From: Polynucleobacter sp. CS-Odin-A6
GTDB taxonomy: Bacteria; Pseudomonadota; Gammaproteobacteria; Burkholderiales; Burkholderiaceae
DNA length: 64,000 nucleotides
Reading direction: 5' to 3'
NCBI RefSeq assembly: GCF_018882095.1
Contig: NZ_JACVPD010000002.1
Location: 310,001-374,000 of the forward strand
The position numbers and the translations under genes are program-made. Positions 36,790 to 46,614 of the stretch are shown piece after piece. How positions within the stretch are numbered: the stretch's first letter is position 1; each line of letters begins with the position of its first letter. Below the pieces are notes generated by a model. The model had not been told where the DNA came from. It made no database searches and saw only the letters and a program-made list of their open reading frames with translations.

Positions 36790-37701
36790 TCAGAAAAAAA
36801 GGGGCTGACTCTCTTTGGAGTATGCCGCAGGAGCCTTACTTTCTGGAAAGCTTGTAATCTCATAAGCGCTTGGGTCCTCTAACAACTTTCGTAAAAGCGC
36901 GTTATTGAGGGCATGCCCTGATTTTTCTGCCACATAAGACCCAACAATAGGGTGCCCAACCAAGTAAAGATCCCCAATGGCATCCAAAATTTTATGGCGC
37001 ACAAACTCATCTTCATAACGTAGTTCTTCGTTATTCAGGATGCGGTGCTCATCGAGCACAATCGCGTTATCTAAACTTCCGCCGCGCGCTAAACCCATTT
37101 CTCGTAATGCTTCAACCTCATGGGCAAAACCAAAAGTGCGCGCACGACCAATTTCACTTCGATAAGCGTGCTCAGCAAAATCTACTACAAAACGCTGACC
37201 TGTCTTATCAACGGCCGGATGCTTAAAGTCGATTGTGAAATCCAATTTAAAACCAAAGAAAGGTTCTAAGCGGGCTAGCTTATCGCCTTCTCGGACTTCA
37301 ATTAGTTTTTTAATAACTAAAAATTGTCTGGGTGCATCTTGCTCTGCAATACCAGCAGACTCCATTAAGAATAGAAATGAGGCAGCACTACCATCCATAA
37401 TCGGCACTTCTTCGCCATCTAGCTCAATGAATAAATTATCAAGGCCTAAACCGGCACAAGCCGAGAGTAAATGCTCGACCGTGGAAACGCGTACTCCATC
37501 TTTTTGAATAACAGATGCAAGGCGGGTATCGCAAACCGCCAGAGCGGTAGCCGGTATCACCGACTGCTCTGGGGTATCTACACGCACGAATACGATTCCT
37601 GAATTCACCGGAGCAGGCTTAATCGATAAAGTCACCTTGCGCCCAGAGTGCAAGCCAATCCCTACAGTTTTAATCGGGGTAGCGATGGTGCGTTGCTTCA
37701 T
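36790..37701 (-). CDS. lpxC: UDP-3-O-acyl-N-acetylglucosamine deacetylase
   Basis: Committed step of lipid A synthesis, zinc amidase. 303 residues. Zinc ligand segments STVEHLLSA and [16 protein letters not shown] (His and Asp), plus [24 protein letters not shown] is the standard N-terminus. Last gene of the dcw-linked run, 31 bp after the peroxiredoxin gene; lipopolysaccharide synthesis indicates a Gram-negative envelope. Confidence 0.97.
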   Translation of the reverse strand: MKQRTIATPIKTVGIGLHSGRKVTLSIKPAPVNSGIVFVRVDTPEQSVIPATALAVCDTRLASVIQKDGVRVSTVEHLLSACAGLGLDNLFIELDGEEVPIMDGSAASFLFLMESAGIAEQDAPRQFLVIKKLIEVREGDKLARLEPFFGFKLDFTIDFKHPAVDKTGQRFVVDFAEHAYRSEIGRARTFGFAHEVEALREMGLARGGSLDNAIVLDEHRILNNEELRYEDEFVRHKILDAIGDLYLVGHPIVGSYVAEKSGHALNNALLRKLLEDPSAYEITSFPESKAPAAYSKESQPLFF

Positions 37702-37732
37702 GTTGGTCTTATCTCAATTCAGGAATCACTAC

Positions 37733-38233
37733 TTAAAGTTGCTTTAAAACTGAAGCGGCATCGCTTACTTCAAACTTACCGGGCGCTTCACGATCTAAAG
37801 TTTTTACAATGCCATTTTCAACGATCATGGCATAGCGGTCTGAGCGAACTCCAAAACCACGAGCAGTCAAATCTAATTCTAGGCCCAGTTTCTTTGTAAA
37901 TTCGGCACTACCATCGCCAAACATGCGAATCTTATTACCTACTTTTTGTTCACGTCCCCAAGCACCCATAACAAATGGATCATTTACTGAAATGCACCAA
38001 ATCTCATCGACACCCTTTGCTTTAATCGCATCAAAGTGTTCAACATAACTAGGAACATGCTTTGCAGAACAAGTTGGCGTAAATGCGCCAGGCAATGCAA
38101 AGATCACTATTTTTTTACCAACAGTCAGCTTCTCAACTTCAAATGCATTCGGACCAATGGCACAGCCTTCAGTTGCTTCATCTAAAAACTCATACAGAGT
38201 GGCATTCGGTAATTTTTGTCCAACTGCAATCAT
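37733..38233 (-). CDS. Peroxiredoxin, Prx5/thioredoxin-peroxidase type
   Basis: 166 residues. Peroxidatic cysteine in PGAFTPTCSAKHVPSY (about residues 43-58), the Prx5 signature, and Arg in the DLTARGFGVRSDR segment. Reduces hydroperoxides with a thiol donor. An insertion AIGPNAFEVEKLT early in the fold is typical of the proteobacterial forms. Sits between ftsZ and lpxC, an arrangement I recall in other Burkholderiales. Confidence 0.93.
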   Translation of the reverse strand: MIAVGQKLPNATLYEFLDEATEGCAIGPNAFEVEKLTVGKKIVIFALPGAFTPTCSAKHVPSYVEHFDAIKAKGVDEIWCISVNDPFVMGAWGREQKVGNKIRMFGDGSAEFTKKLGLELDLTARGFGVRSDRYAMIVENGIVKTLDREAPGKFEVSDAASVLKQL

Positions 38234-38266
38234 AAGATCTCCAATTAATACATAGTTGTTATAAGC

Positions 38267-38317
38267 ATGCCAACGCTAGCGCAGGATTCGTCGTCCGGAG
38301 GGGCGCTGCGCTGGCAT
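38267..38317. repeat. Imperfect inverted repeat in the ftsZ-peroxiredoxin gap
   Basis: ATGCCA-a-CGC-ta-GCGC ... GCGC-x-GCGC-TGGCAT: ends pair perfectly (ATGCCA/TGGCAT), with GC-rich inner helices and a loop holding TCCGGA. No T tract on either strand, so not a normal intrinsic terminator; it could be a transcript-stabilising stem-loop after ftsZ. Confidence 0.5.
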
Positions 38318-38343
38318 TTCAACGTCTATTGTATGAGCTTTGC

Positions 38344-39684
38344 TTAGTCTGCTTGCTTACGTAAAAAGGCTGGAATTTCATAATAATCAGCCCCTTTATC
38401 CAACATCGATTTAGCCTGTGGTGAGCTATCAGCGCCTAATGTAGGGGCTGGAGCAGCTTCACGCGAACTGCGGAAAACCCGCGGCAAATCATATTGACTG
38501 TAATCAACACTGTTACTTGTTGCTTGAGTGGTCATTGAAGGCGCACTACCAGACCCTGTCATTGCTAACCCAGCACTGGTACTCAAAGCAGAATCCAAGC
38601 CTACCTTACTCATTGCAGCTGACGCACTTGCGGGAGCGAAGCTATTTAAGTCCGCCATGGTCGGCATTGCATCATGGGTACCCGTTGCTTGTCTCCAAAC
38701 TACTTCTGGTTGATGACTTTGACGTGCAAGTGGGTTATTTAATCCTGTTGCAACTACAGTCACTCGCAAGGCATCGCCCAAAGATTCATCATAAACAGTA
38801 CCGAAAATCACTGTGGCATCATCCGCGGCATAACCACGAATCGCAGCCATTACTTCGCGAGTCTCAGATAACTTTAAAGAACGGTTAGCAGTGATATTCA
38901 CCAGAACGCCTCTGGCACCAGACAGATCAACACCTTCAAGTAATGGCGATGCCACTGCAGCTTCAGCAGCTAAGCGTGCACGATCCATGCCAGAAACGGT
39001 TGCCGTTCCCATCATCGCCTTGCCTTGTTCGCCCATGACTGTTTTTACATCCTCAAAGTCAACGTTGATTAAGCCTTGGACATTAATAATTTCCGCAATT
39101 CCAGAAACGGCGTTGTGCAATACGTCGTCCGCGCAGGCAAAGGCCTTATCGAACTCAGCATCCTCACCCATGACCTCAAAGAGTTTTTCATTGAGCACTA
39201 CGATCAATGAATCCACATAAGATTCAAGTTCAGCCGCGCCATCTTCTGCCACCTTTAAGCGCTTGACACCCTCAAAATCGAATGGCTTGCTAATTACGCC
39301 AACTGTCAAAATACCCATTTCTTTAGCGACTTGAGCCACAATTGGCGCAGCCCCAGTACCAGTACCACCACCCATTCCAGCGGTGATGAACACCATATGA
39401 GCACCTTGCAAAGTATCTGCAATACGCGCACGTGCCTCTTCAGCAGATGCAGCACCAATTTCAGGCTTTGCTCCAGCACCAAGTCCACTAGAACCTAGTT
39501 GCAAATTCACAGATGCCTCAGAACGCTGTAAAGCGCCCGCATCGGTGTTCATGCAAATAAACTCTACGCCATTAACTCCACGGCGAATCATGTGCTGCAC
39601 AGCATTACCACCCGCACCGCCAACTCCGACCACTTTAATAATGGTTTTGCCAGCTGTTTCTTGATCTAACATTTCAAATTCCAT
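38344..39684 (-). CDS. ftsZ: Cell division protein FtsZ
   Basis: Tubulin-like GTPase that forms the division ring. 446 residues. Tubulin signature GGGTGTGAAP (about residues 106-115), VVGVGGAGGNAV near the start, and the T7 loop NVDFEDVKTVM. A variable Ala/Ser-rich linker (about residues 330-420) leads to the C-terminal peptide EIPAFLRKQAD that binds FtsA and ZipA. Follows ftsA by 48 bp. Confidence 0.98.
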   Translation of the reverse strand: MEFEMLDQETAGKTIIKVVGVGGAGGNAVQHMIRRGVNGVEFICMNTDAGALQRSEASVNLQLGSSGLGAGAKPEIGAASAEEARARIADTLQGAHMVFITAGMGGGTGTGAAPIVAQVAKEMGILTVGVISKPFDFEGVKRLKVAEDGAAELESYVDSLIVVLNEKLFEVMGEDAEFDKAFACADDVLHNAVSGIAEIINVQGLINVDFEDVKTVMGEQGKAMMGTATVSGMDRARLAAEAAVASPLLEGVDLSGARGVLVNITANRSLKLSETREVMAAIRGYAADDATVIFGTVYDESLGDALRVTVVATGLNNPLARQSHQPEVVWRQATGTHDAMPTMADLNSFAPASASAAMSKVGLDSALSTSAGLAMTGSGSAPSMTTQATSNSVDYSQYDLPRVFRSSREAAPAPTLGADSSPQAKSMLDKGADYYEIPAFLRKQAD

Positions 39685-39732
39685 ATACCCTCCTAGGCAA
39701 TAAACGTACTACATTAACGACGACGAAAAAAC

Positions 39733-40962
39733 TTAAAAATTTCCTGCAAACCATTCCTTCATGCGCGAAACAACACTTTGTAAAGCGCCTGATTGAGATA
39801 CACGACGGCCTCGCAACAACTGCGCCTGACCTTCCATTAACAAACCGATACTGGTAGCAAATCGTGGGCTACGTAAGACTTCATGTAAATGACCGCGATA
39901 TTCTGGAGTGCCAACACGTGCTGGACGCAAAAATACTTGTTCAGCAAGTGCAACCATTCCTGGCATTAAAGCAGTGCCGCCAGTAAGAACAATTCCTGAA
40001 GACACCATATCTTCGTAACCAGAGTCACGTACAACACCTCGCACCAAAGTAAATAACTCTTCAACTCGCGGTTCAATCACTGCAGCCAATGCCTGTTTAG
40101 ACATTGGGCGTGGCTCACGATCACCCATCCCTGGCACATCAATCATCGTCGTGGGGTCTGCCATATCTTGGCGCGCAATACCATACTGAATTTTTAAATC
40201 TTCTGCATCGATAGTAGGGGTTCGTAATGCCATCGCAATGTCATTAGTAATTTGATCCCCTGCGATTGGAATGACGGCAGTATGGCGTATGGATCCTTGA
40301 CAATAAATAGCAATATCCGTAGTTCCACCGCCAATATCAACCAATACAACACCAAGCTCTCTTTCATCTTCCGTTAATACCGCCAGACTCGACGCCAGCG
40401 GTTGCAAAATGAGATCATTTACCTCAAGCCCACAGCGACGCACACACTTCACAATATTTTGTGCGGCACTAACAGCACCAGTAACAATATGTACCTTCAC
40501 CTCAAGACGAAGGCCGCTCATACCAATGGGTTCACGAACGTCTTCTTGACCATCAATAATGAATTCTTGAACCAGGATGTGAAGAATTTGCTGATCAGTT
40601 GGAATGTTGATTGCCTTAGCTGTTTCAAGGACGCGCTCAACATCTCCCGCACTCACTTCTTTGTCACGAATAGCCACCATGCCGCTAGAGTTGAAGCTCA
40701 CAATATGGTTTCCAGCGATGCCAGTAAATACCTGAACAATCTGGCGATCAGCCATGACTTCGGCTTCTTCAAGCGCCTTCTGAATGGACTGGACAGTTGC
40801 CTCAATGTTGACAACAACACCTTTCTTTAGTCCCTTAGACGCAGTTTGGCCTACGCCAACAACATTAAATTGACCATCAGGCGCTAATTCAGCAACCAAA
40901 GCAACCACCTTAGAGGTGCCAATATCTAATCCGACCAATACATCGCGGTTATCTTTACTCAT
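39733..40962 (-). CDS. ftsA: Cell division protein FtsA
   Basis: Actin-like membrane tether of FtsZ. 409 residues from ATG 40962 (MSKDNRDVLVGLDIGTSKVVALV); GAGGAG lies 5 nt upstream inside the end of ftsQ. An upstream GTG at 40968 is less well placed. Actin-fold phosphate motifs VDIGGGTTDIAIY and GIVLTGGTALMPG, the 1C SHS2 domain, and a C-terminal amphipathic end (MKEWFAGNF) are visible. Confidence 0.97.
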   Translation of the reverse strand: MSKDNRDVLVGLDIGTSKVVALVAELAPDGQFNVVGVGQTASKGLKKGVVVNIEATVQSIQKALEEAEVMADRQIVQVFTGIAGNHIVSFNSSGMVAIRDKEVSAGDVERVLETAKAINIPTDQQILHILVQEFIIDGQEDVREPIGMSGLRLEVKVHIVTGAVSAAQNIVKCVRRCGLEVNDLILQPLASSLAVLTEDERELGVVLVDIGGGTTDIAIYCQGSIRHTAVIPIAGDQITNDIAMALRTPTIDAEDLKIQYGIARQDMADPTTMIDVPGMGDREPRPMSKQALAAVIEPRVEELFTLVRGVVRDSGYEDMVSSGIVLTGGTALMPGMVALAEQVFLRPARVGTPEYRGHLHEVLRSPRFATSIGLLMEGQAQLLRGRRVSQSGALQSVVSRMKEWFAGNF

Positions 40963-40964
40963 TC

Positions 40965-41837
40965 TCACTCCTCATTGCTTCTACTCATTTTTCTACTATC
41001 TATTTCATTCTTTTTCAGGCTTGCCGAAGCAAGATGCACTGCAAAGCCATTTGCATAACGAAGATCAATCGCATCTACGCGATTTGCCCATTTCTCTTGA
41101 ACTTGTGGCCAATACTTAAACAATCGTGCTACCCGATCCTCAGTTAAGGTCTTGTCTGAATTCTCTTCATCTCTCCCGAATTCCACCTTCATGCCATTAG
41201 ATAATTTGACATGCCAGGCATAGCGCTCGGAGAGAGCTAAACTTTTTACCTCTGTATTCCAGGGCTTGAACCAAGCATTCGCTTTCTCGTATAAGCGCAT
41301 TACTTCTTTGCTAGCATCCTCTGGTCCAGAGAAATCAATTAATTGAATCCCATCGCCTATATCGGAAATACGACCTACAAAGAGTTCACCATGGGTATTC
41401 ATCAGGGTATGACTATCAACTCCACCCCAAGTGCCAAAAGGCTTTTGCTCTTCAATACTTACAATTAATCCATTGGGCCAAACTCTGCGGACATTCGCAT
41501 GACGTACCCAGGGCATTGATTCAAAGCCCCGCTTGACATCTTCCAGCCTGACACTGAAAAAATTGCCTTGAACCGTTTCTAATACTTGCTGCTTCACTAC
41601 AGGCTGATTAATATGTTTTAGTGTTTGACCAACAATAGGCTCGATGACTACTTGGCGTAAGGTAAATACTGGCCGCTGGCTCAACCAAACAAGCATTCCA
41701 ATACAAACCGCTGCCGCAAAACAGTACATCAAGAAACGACTCAATTTTTTCATCCGCTCTGGATAATTCCAAAGTGGGGATGCAAGCGAAGTAAATACCT
41801 CTCCGAATCCATTTAAGAAAGAGTTCAACTGACTCAT
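40965..41837 (-). CDS. ftsQ: Cell division protein FtsQ
   Basis: Bitopic inner-membrane divisome protein. 290 residues: cytoplasmic N-terminus (1-33), one membrane helix (about 34-50, [17 protein letters not shown]), a POTRA domain starting [10 protein letters not shown], and the periplasmic FtsQ domain with [17 protein letters not shown] and EEQKPFGTW. Overlaps ddl by 4 bp and ends next to the ftsA start. Confidence 0.96.
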   Translation of the reverse strand: MSQLNSFLNGFGEVFTSLASPLWNYPERMKKLSRFLMYCFAAAVCIGMLVWLSQRPVFTLRQVVIEPIVGQTLKHINQPVVKQQVLETVQGNFFSVRLEDVKRGFESMPWVRHANVRRVWPNGLIVSIEEQKPFGTWGGVDSHTLMNTHGELFVGRISDIGDGIQLIDFSGPEDASKEVMRLYEKANAWFKPWNTEVKSLALSERYAWHVKLSNGMKVEFGRDEENSDKTLTEDRVARLFKYWPQVQEKWANRVDAIDLRYANGFAVHLASASLKKNEIDSRKMSRSNEE

Positions 41838-42847
41838 GCTGACTCAGCACCTTTCCTCTTTAGTGTTTGACTGATAAGCCAAAGCACCAATTCTGCATAA
41901 TCAATGCCAGCTGCTTTCGCTGCCATAGGTACCAAAGAATGTGATGTCATTCCCGGGGAGGTATTCATCTCAAGGAGATAGGGTTTGCCAGTTGTATGAT
42001 CCAACATCACATCAGCACGACCCCATGTCTTGCAATCGAGAGCACGATAGGCAGCTAAAGCCAATTCTTGAACTGCAAAATTCACCTCTGGGGACAAGCC
42101 AGTTGGACATAAATATTGGGTTTCATCTGAAAAATATTTATTATGAAAATCGTAATTGGCCTGCGGAGGAATAATTTTTATCACTGGTAAAGCTTCAGCA
42201 TCCTTGCCATAGCCAACCAATGGACAAGTGAGCTCATCACCAATGATGCAAGTTTCCGCAATTACTTTTTTATCCATTCCTGCCGCAAGCTGATAAGCGG
42301 CAGGTAACTCGTCGACAGATTTCACCTTAGTCAAACCCAATGATGAGCCTTCATGTGCGGGCTTAACGATCAACGGCAAGCCTAAACGCTGCACTACCGC
42401 GTTCCAATCACTATCGGCTTTTAATTCTTGAAACTCTGGGGTCGATAGACCGCTACTCAACCAAATACGCTTGGTTGCAATTTTGTCGATCGCTAAAGCA
42501 GACGCCAATACACCACTGCCGGCGTAAGGTAAATCTAGGAGCTCAAGTAATCCTTGAATCGTACCGTCCTCGCCGTAACGTCCATGCAATGCGATAAAGA
42601 TACGGTTAAATTTTTCTTTTGCTAATTCAGTTGGACAACGTAATCCTGGATCAAATGCATGGGCGTCAACACCCTTAGAGAGCAATGCCTCTAAAACACC
42701 ACTACCGGACATTAATGAAATCTCACGTTCGCCAGAGCGGCCACCGAGCAGAACACCTACTCGACCAAGAGAGTTCACATCTAAACTTGCGAGATCCCTC
42801 TTAACGCGCTCGCCCCATGACATAAATGCTTGATCTTGCTTAGGCAT
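41834..42847 (-). CDS. ddl: D-alanine--D-alanine ligase
   Basis: Makes the D-Ala-D-Ala end of the peptidoglycan stem peptide. ATP-grasp, 337 residues, with [47 protein letters not shown] and [16 protein letters not shown]. Slightly longer than DdlB (306) because of about 25 extra N-terminal residues. The start at 42847 is supported by GGAGG 6 nt upstream, within the end of murC (8-bp overlap). Confidence 0.97.
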   Translation of the reverse strand: MPKQDQAFMSWGERVKRDLASLDVNSLGRVGVLLGGRSGEREISLMSGSGVLEALLSKGVDAHAFDPGLRCPTELAKEKFNRIFIALHGRYGEDGTIQGLLELLDLPYAGSGVLASALAIDKIATKRIWLSSGLSTPEFQELKADSDWNAVVQRLGLPLIVKPAHEGSSLGLTKVKSVDELPAAYQLAAGMDKKVIAETCIIGDELTCPLVGYGKDAEALPVIKIIPPQANYDFHNKYFSDETQYLCPTGLSPEVNFAVQELALAAYRALDCKTWGRADVMLDHTTGKPYLLEMNTSPGMTSHSLVPMAAKAAGIDYAELVLWLISQTLKRKGAESA

Positions 42848-44276
42848 GCTTTGCCTCCGCTAACACATGGGGTAATCCAGAAATAGAACCTGCACCCATC
42901 GTAATCAACACATCTCCATCGCGGAGTAAGGCGCTTAATTTTTCTGGCATCTCAGACACTGTCGGAGCAAAGGCGACTGCGGTCTGATCCAGAGGGATCT
43001 TTAGAGTCTTGTCAACTGCAAGTGCCGCCTTCATAAGACTTTGCCCATCCGCCCCGGAAATCTTTGCCTCACCTGCTGGATAGACTTCGGTCAACACAAG
43101 TGCATCAAAGTTTTTGATAACCTGGACAAACTCACCAAAACAATCACGCGTGCGCGTGAATCGATGAGGCTGAAATGCCAATACCAAGCGACGGCCTGGA
43201 TAGGCTCCGCGTGCTGCAGCTAAAGTAGCTGCCATTTCTACGGGATGGTGACCATAGTCATCTATTAGCGTAAAGCTGCCACCCGCTTCCAAAGGAATTT
43301 CGCCATATTTTTGGAAGCGACGGCCAACGCCGCCAAATTCAGATAACGCCTTAATGATTGCCTCATCACCGACACCCAATTCGGTTGCAATTCCGATGGC
43401 AGCCAATGCATTGTGAACATTATGAAGGCCGGGTAAATTTAACTGCACTTCTAATGGGCCTGGCTTATTACCATGACGGCGAACTGTCTTACGATCCACC
43501 GTAAAGTGCATACGAGTACCTTCAGCACGCACATTGCTAGCCCGAATATCGGCATCTTCTGATAAGCCATAACGCAATACCGGCTGAGATACAAACGGAA
43601 TAATATCCCGCACATTAGCATCATCGATACATAAAACAGCAACACCATAAAAAGGCATACGCTGGATGAACTGTACAAAAGCTTGTTTCAATCTCGACAT
43701 ATCATGCTGATAGGTATCCATATGATCAGCATCTATATTGGTCACTACTTCCATAACAGGGAATAGCTGTAAAAAGGAGGCATCGGACTCGTCTGCCTCA
43801 ACCACAATGAAGTCACCTTGACCTAAGCGTGCATTGGCACCCGCAGAATTTAACTTTCCACCAATCACAAAGGTGGGATCTAAGCCACCTTCAGCCAATA
43901 CTGAGGCTACCAAACTGGTCGTGGTTGTTTTTCCATGCGTACCCGCAATCGCAATGCCCTGTTTTAAGCGCATGAGTTCACCCAGCATGACGGCGCGCTG
44001 AATCACTGGCACCCTAGCTGCACGGGCAGCTAAGACTTCAGGATTATTACCAGTCACTGCGGTAGAAATAACAACGGCTTCTGCAGTACCAATATTCTGA
44101 GGATCATGTCCAATATGAATCACTGCACCCAAGCCCCTTAAACGCTTGGTTACAGCACCTTCAGTCAAATCAGATCCAGAGACCTGATATCCCAAATTCA
44201 GGAGCACTTCGGCAATGCCGCTCATACCAGCGCCACCAATACCTACAAAATGAATTTGCTGAATAATATGCTTCAT
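42840..44276 (-). CDS. murC: UDP-N-acetylmuramate--L-alanine ligase
   Basis: Adds L-Ala to UDP-MurNAc. 478 residues from [20 protein letters not shown]; this start overlaps the murG stop by 4 bp and has TAGGA upstream, whereas the in-frame ATG at 44303 would add 9 unrelated residues. P-loop [23 protein letters not shown] and DDYGHHPVE motifs are present. One of four Mur ligases in the cluster. Confidence 0.97.
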   Translation of the reverse strand: MKHIIQQIHFVGIGGAGMSGIAEVLLNLGYQVSGSDLTEGAVTKRLRGLGAVIHIGHDPQNIGTAEAVVISTAVTGNNPEVLAARAARVPVIQRAVMLGELMRLKQGIAIAGTHGKTTTTSLVASVLAEGGLDPTFVIGGKLNSAGANARLGQGDFIVVEADESDASFLQLFPVMEVVTNIDADHMDTYQHDMSRLKQAFVQFIQRMPFYGVAVLCIDDANVRDIIPFVSQPVLRYGLSEDADIRASNVRAEGTRMHFTVDRKTVRRHGNKPGPLEVQLNLPGLHNVHNALAAIGIATELGVGDEAIIKALSEFGGVGRRFQKYGEIPLEAGGSFTLIDDYGHHPVEMAATLAAARGAYPGRRLVLAFQPHRFTRTRDCFGEFVQVIKNFDALVLTEVYPAGEAKISGADGQSLMKAALAVDKTLKIPLDQTAVAFAPTVSEMPEKLSALLRDGDVLITMGAGSISGLPHVLAEAKHA

Positions 44277-45346
44277 ATTCCTACCCCCGCGCAGTCTGCA
44301 CATACTTCGGCAACACGCTGAGTGGCATGTGGCTTGGCTAATGCATGGGCACGCTCAGCCATCGTCTTTAAATCTTGACGATTAAAATTTTGAATCATCA
44401 AGGCCATATCCTGGGGATTCAGATCTGCTTGCGGCAAAAGAATTGCTGCATCTGCATCTGACAGAAAGCGTGCATTTGCAGTCTGATGATCATCAATCGC
44501 ATAAGGAAATGGGATTAAACAGGATGCAACACCGCAAGCCGCAATTTCTGAAACTGTCATCGCACCCGAACGGCAAATCACTAGATCCGCTTGAGCATAG
44601 GCAGTGGGCATGTCGTCTATAAATGGACGAATATCAGCCTCAAGACCTAGCTCCGAGTAGCGTTTTTGAAGTTCTGCCACATGTTTATCCCCAGCTTGAT
44701 GAATTACTTGTGGTCGAGCTGATTTATCTATTAAGGCTAGTGCAGCAGGCACAGCATCATTTAACGCGCTAGCACCCAAGCTTCCCCCAACTACTAAAAT
44801 GGATAGAGGGCCAGTACGCGCTTCATAACGTTTAGTTGGCGCAGCTACTGCATCAAATTCTTCACGGATTGGGTTTCCTACCCATTCAGCTTTAGTCATC
44901 ACATCAGGGAAACCCGTTAAGGTACGCATAGCAATTTTGGCTAAGGCCAGATTGGCACTACCCGCCACTGAATTAGACTCATGCAGGACTAGAGGCTTTT
45001 TTAAGAGTTTTGTCATCAAGCCGCCAGGAAAAGTAATGTAACCACCCATTCCTAAAATAACGTTTGGATTTAGGCGGCGCATAATTTTCCAACTCTGATA
45101 GCTTGCTCTCGCCAGATTCAACGGAAGCATGAGCTTCGCTTTGAGGCCCTTCCCACGAAGTCCACCAAAATCAACCGCCTCAAAAGGGAAATTGCATGCC
45201 CTTACAAGGCGATATTCCATGCCATTTTTATTACCTAGCCAAGATACCTTCCAGCCACAGTGACGTAGATGTTCAGCAACAGCAAGGCCAGGGAAGATAT
45301 GTCCCCCAGTACCGCCAGCCATCACCAAAATGGAAGGCTTGGTCAT
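44273..45346 (-). CDS. murG: Lipid II synthase (UDP-GlcNAc transferase)
   Basis: Adds GlcNAc to lipid I on the inner face of the membrane. GT-B fold, 357 residues. N-terminal glycine loop [17 protein letters not shown] and second loop [13 protein letters not shown]; donor-binding [15 protein letters not shown] and [14 protein letters not shown]. Overlaps ftsW and murC by 4 bp each. Confidence 0.97.
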   Translation of the reverse strand: MTKPSILVMAGGTGGHIFPGLAVAEHLRHCGWKVSWLGNKNGMEYRLVRACNFPFEAVDFGGLRGKGLKAKLMLPLNLARASYQSWKIMRRLNPNVILGMGGYITFPGGLMTKLLKKPLVLHESNSVAGSANLALAKIAMRTLTGFPDVMTKAEWVGNPIREEFDAVAAPTKRYEARTGPLSILVVGGSLGASALNDAVPAALALIDKSARPQVIHQAGDKHVAELQKRYSELGLEADIRPFIDDMPTAYAQADLVICRSGAMTVSEIAACGVASCLIPFPYAIDDHQTANARFLSDADAAILLPQADLNPQDMALMIQNFNRQDLKTMAERAHALAKPHATQRVAEVCADCAGVGI

Positions 45347-46614
45347 AACTTACCTCCCCGCATCAAGATTCGGCTCTCATAATCAATGCGAAGTAGCATA
45401 GCTATTGCAATCGCATTCATCAAAATTCCAGAGCCGCCGTAACTCACCAATGGAAGAGTTAAGCCCTTAGTGGGCAGCAAACCTAAATTCACACCCATAT
45501 TGATAAAAGCTTGCCAGCCAATCCAGATCGCCACACCTTTGGCAGCAAGGCCAGCAAAACTACGATCCAACTGCAACGCAGTACGGCCGATTAAAAATGC
45601 ACGACGTACGATCCAATAAAACAGAAAGATCATCACCACTACACCAACAAATCCAAGCTCTTCACCAATCACAGCCATGATGAAGTCCGTGTGAGCCTCC
45701 GGTAGATAGTGGAGTTTTTCAACGCTACCACCCAATCCCAAACCGAACCATTCACCACGGCCAAAGGCCATCAATGAATGGGTTAACTGGTAGCCTTTAT
45801 TTGCTGCATTATCTGCCTGCCATGGATCCATAAAGGCTAGCATTCGTCCTCGACGAAAAGGCGATAGTGCAATCATGATTGCCCCACTCATAATGCCGAC
45901 CAAGATCAAGCCACCAAATAATTTAGCATTGATACCGCCTAAGAATAAAATTCCAAAGGCAATTAAAGCTACTACTACAAAAGCACCCATGTCTGGCTCA
46001 GCCATGAGTAAACCCCCTACCAATGCAACAGCGATACCCATCGGTAACATGCCCTTAACAAATGAATGGAGATATTCTTGGCGTTGCACTGTATAGCTCG
46101 CTGCGAAAATGACTGCGGCGAATTTCATTAATTCAGATGGCTGAAAACTCAATAAGCCCAACGGAATCCAACGCTTAGCCCCGTTCACTCCCTTTCCAAT
46201 TCCGGGGATCAATACTGCAATTAATAGTATGACTGTGATGCCAAAAATGACTGGAGAATATCGATCCCACACAGAGGTGGGAATTTTAAAAGCCCAGATA
46301 CCTATCACTAACGCGATAGTCAACGAAATCAAATGGCGAATTAAAAAGAAGTTGCTACTGTAATTTGCGTACTTAGGGCCATCAGCTAAAGTGATTGATG
46401 CAGAGTAGACCATGACTAAACCAATCAGGGCCAAAGAGAGTACTGCCCAAACCAATAGCTGGTCGTAGTCCATCATGCGAGAGCGGGTTTGCTCAACACC
46501 AGATACGGCATCTCTTAAGCCGCTGCGGAAATTATCTATTCCACCTCTTGAGAAATTCCAGAAGCGGTCAAGACCCAAGCGACTCTCAGGAAATATTTTT
46601 TCCCTCAAATTCAT
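45343..46614 (-). CDS. ftsW: SEDS-family peptidoglycan polymerase FtsW
   Basis: Septal glycosyltransferase working with FtsI. 423 residues with about ten membrane helices, first at about residue 55 (LLVWAVLSLALIGLVMVYSAS). Conserved GKGVNGAKRWIPLG, FQPSELMKFA and LPLVSYGGSG segments. A 50-residue cytoplasmic N-terminal tail precedes helix 1. AAGGAG lies 8 nt before the ATG, which overlaps the murD stop. Confidence 0.96.
   Translation of the reverse strand: MNLREKIFPESRLGLDRFWNFSRGGIDNFRSGLRDAVSGVEQTRSRMMDYDQLLVWAVLSLALIGLVMVYSASITLADGPKYANYSSNFFLIRHLISLTIALVIGIWAFKIPTSVWDRYSPVIFGITVILLIAVLIPGIGKGVNGAKRWIPLGLLSFQPSELMKFAAVIFAASYTVQRQEYLHSFVKGMLPMGIAVALVGGLLMAEPDMGAFVVVALIAFGILFLGGINAKLFGGLILVGIMSGAIMIALSPFRRGRMLAFMDPWQADNAANKGYQLTHSLMAFGRGEWFGLGLGGSVEKLHYLPEAHTDFIMAVIGEELGFVGVVVMIFLFYWIVRRAFLIGRTALQLDRSFAGLAAKGVAIWIGWQAFINMGVNLGLLPTKGLTLPLVSYGGSGILMNAIAIAMLLRIDYESRILMRGGKL

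Noticed and set aside
36772..36792. Possible terminator between dciA and lpxC (AAACC...GGTTT)
   Set aside because: The stem is only five pairs with a competing CCTC/GAGG pairing; too weak to call.
38517..38888. 123-codon open frame antisense to ftsZ
   Set aside because: It lies wholly opposite the variable linker and core of ftsZ, has no family resemblance and no start signal.
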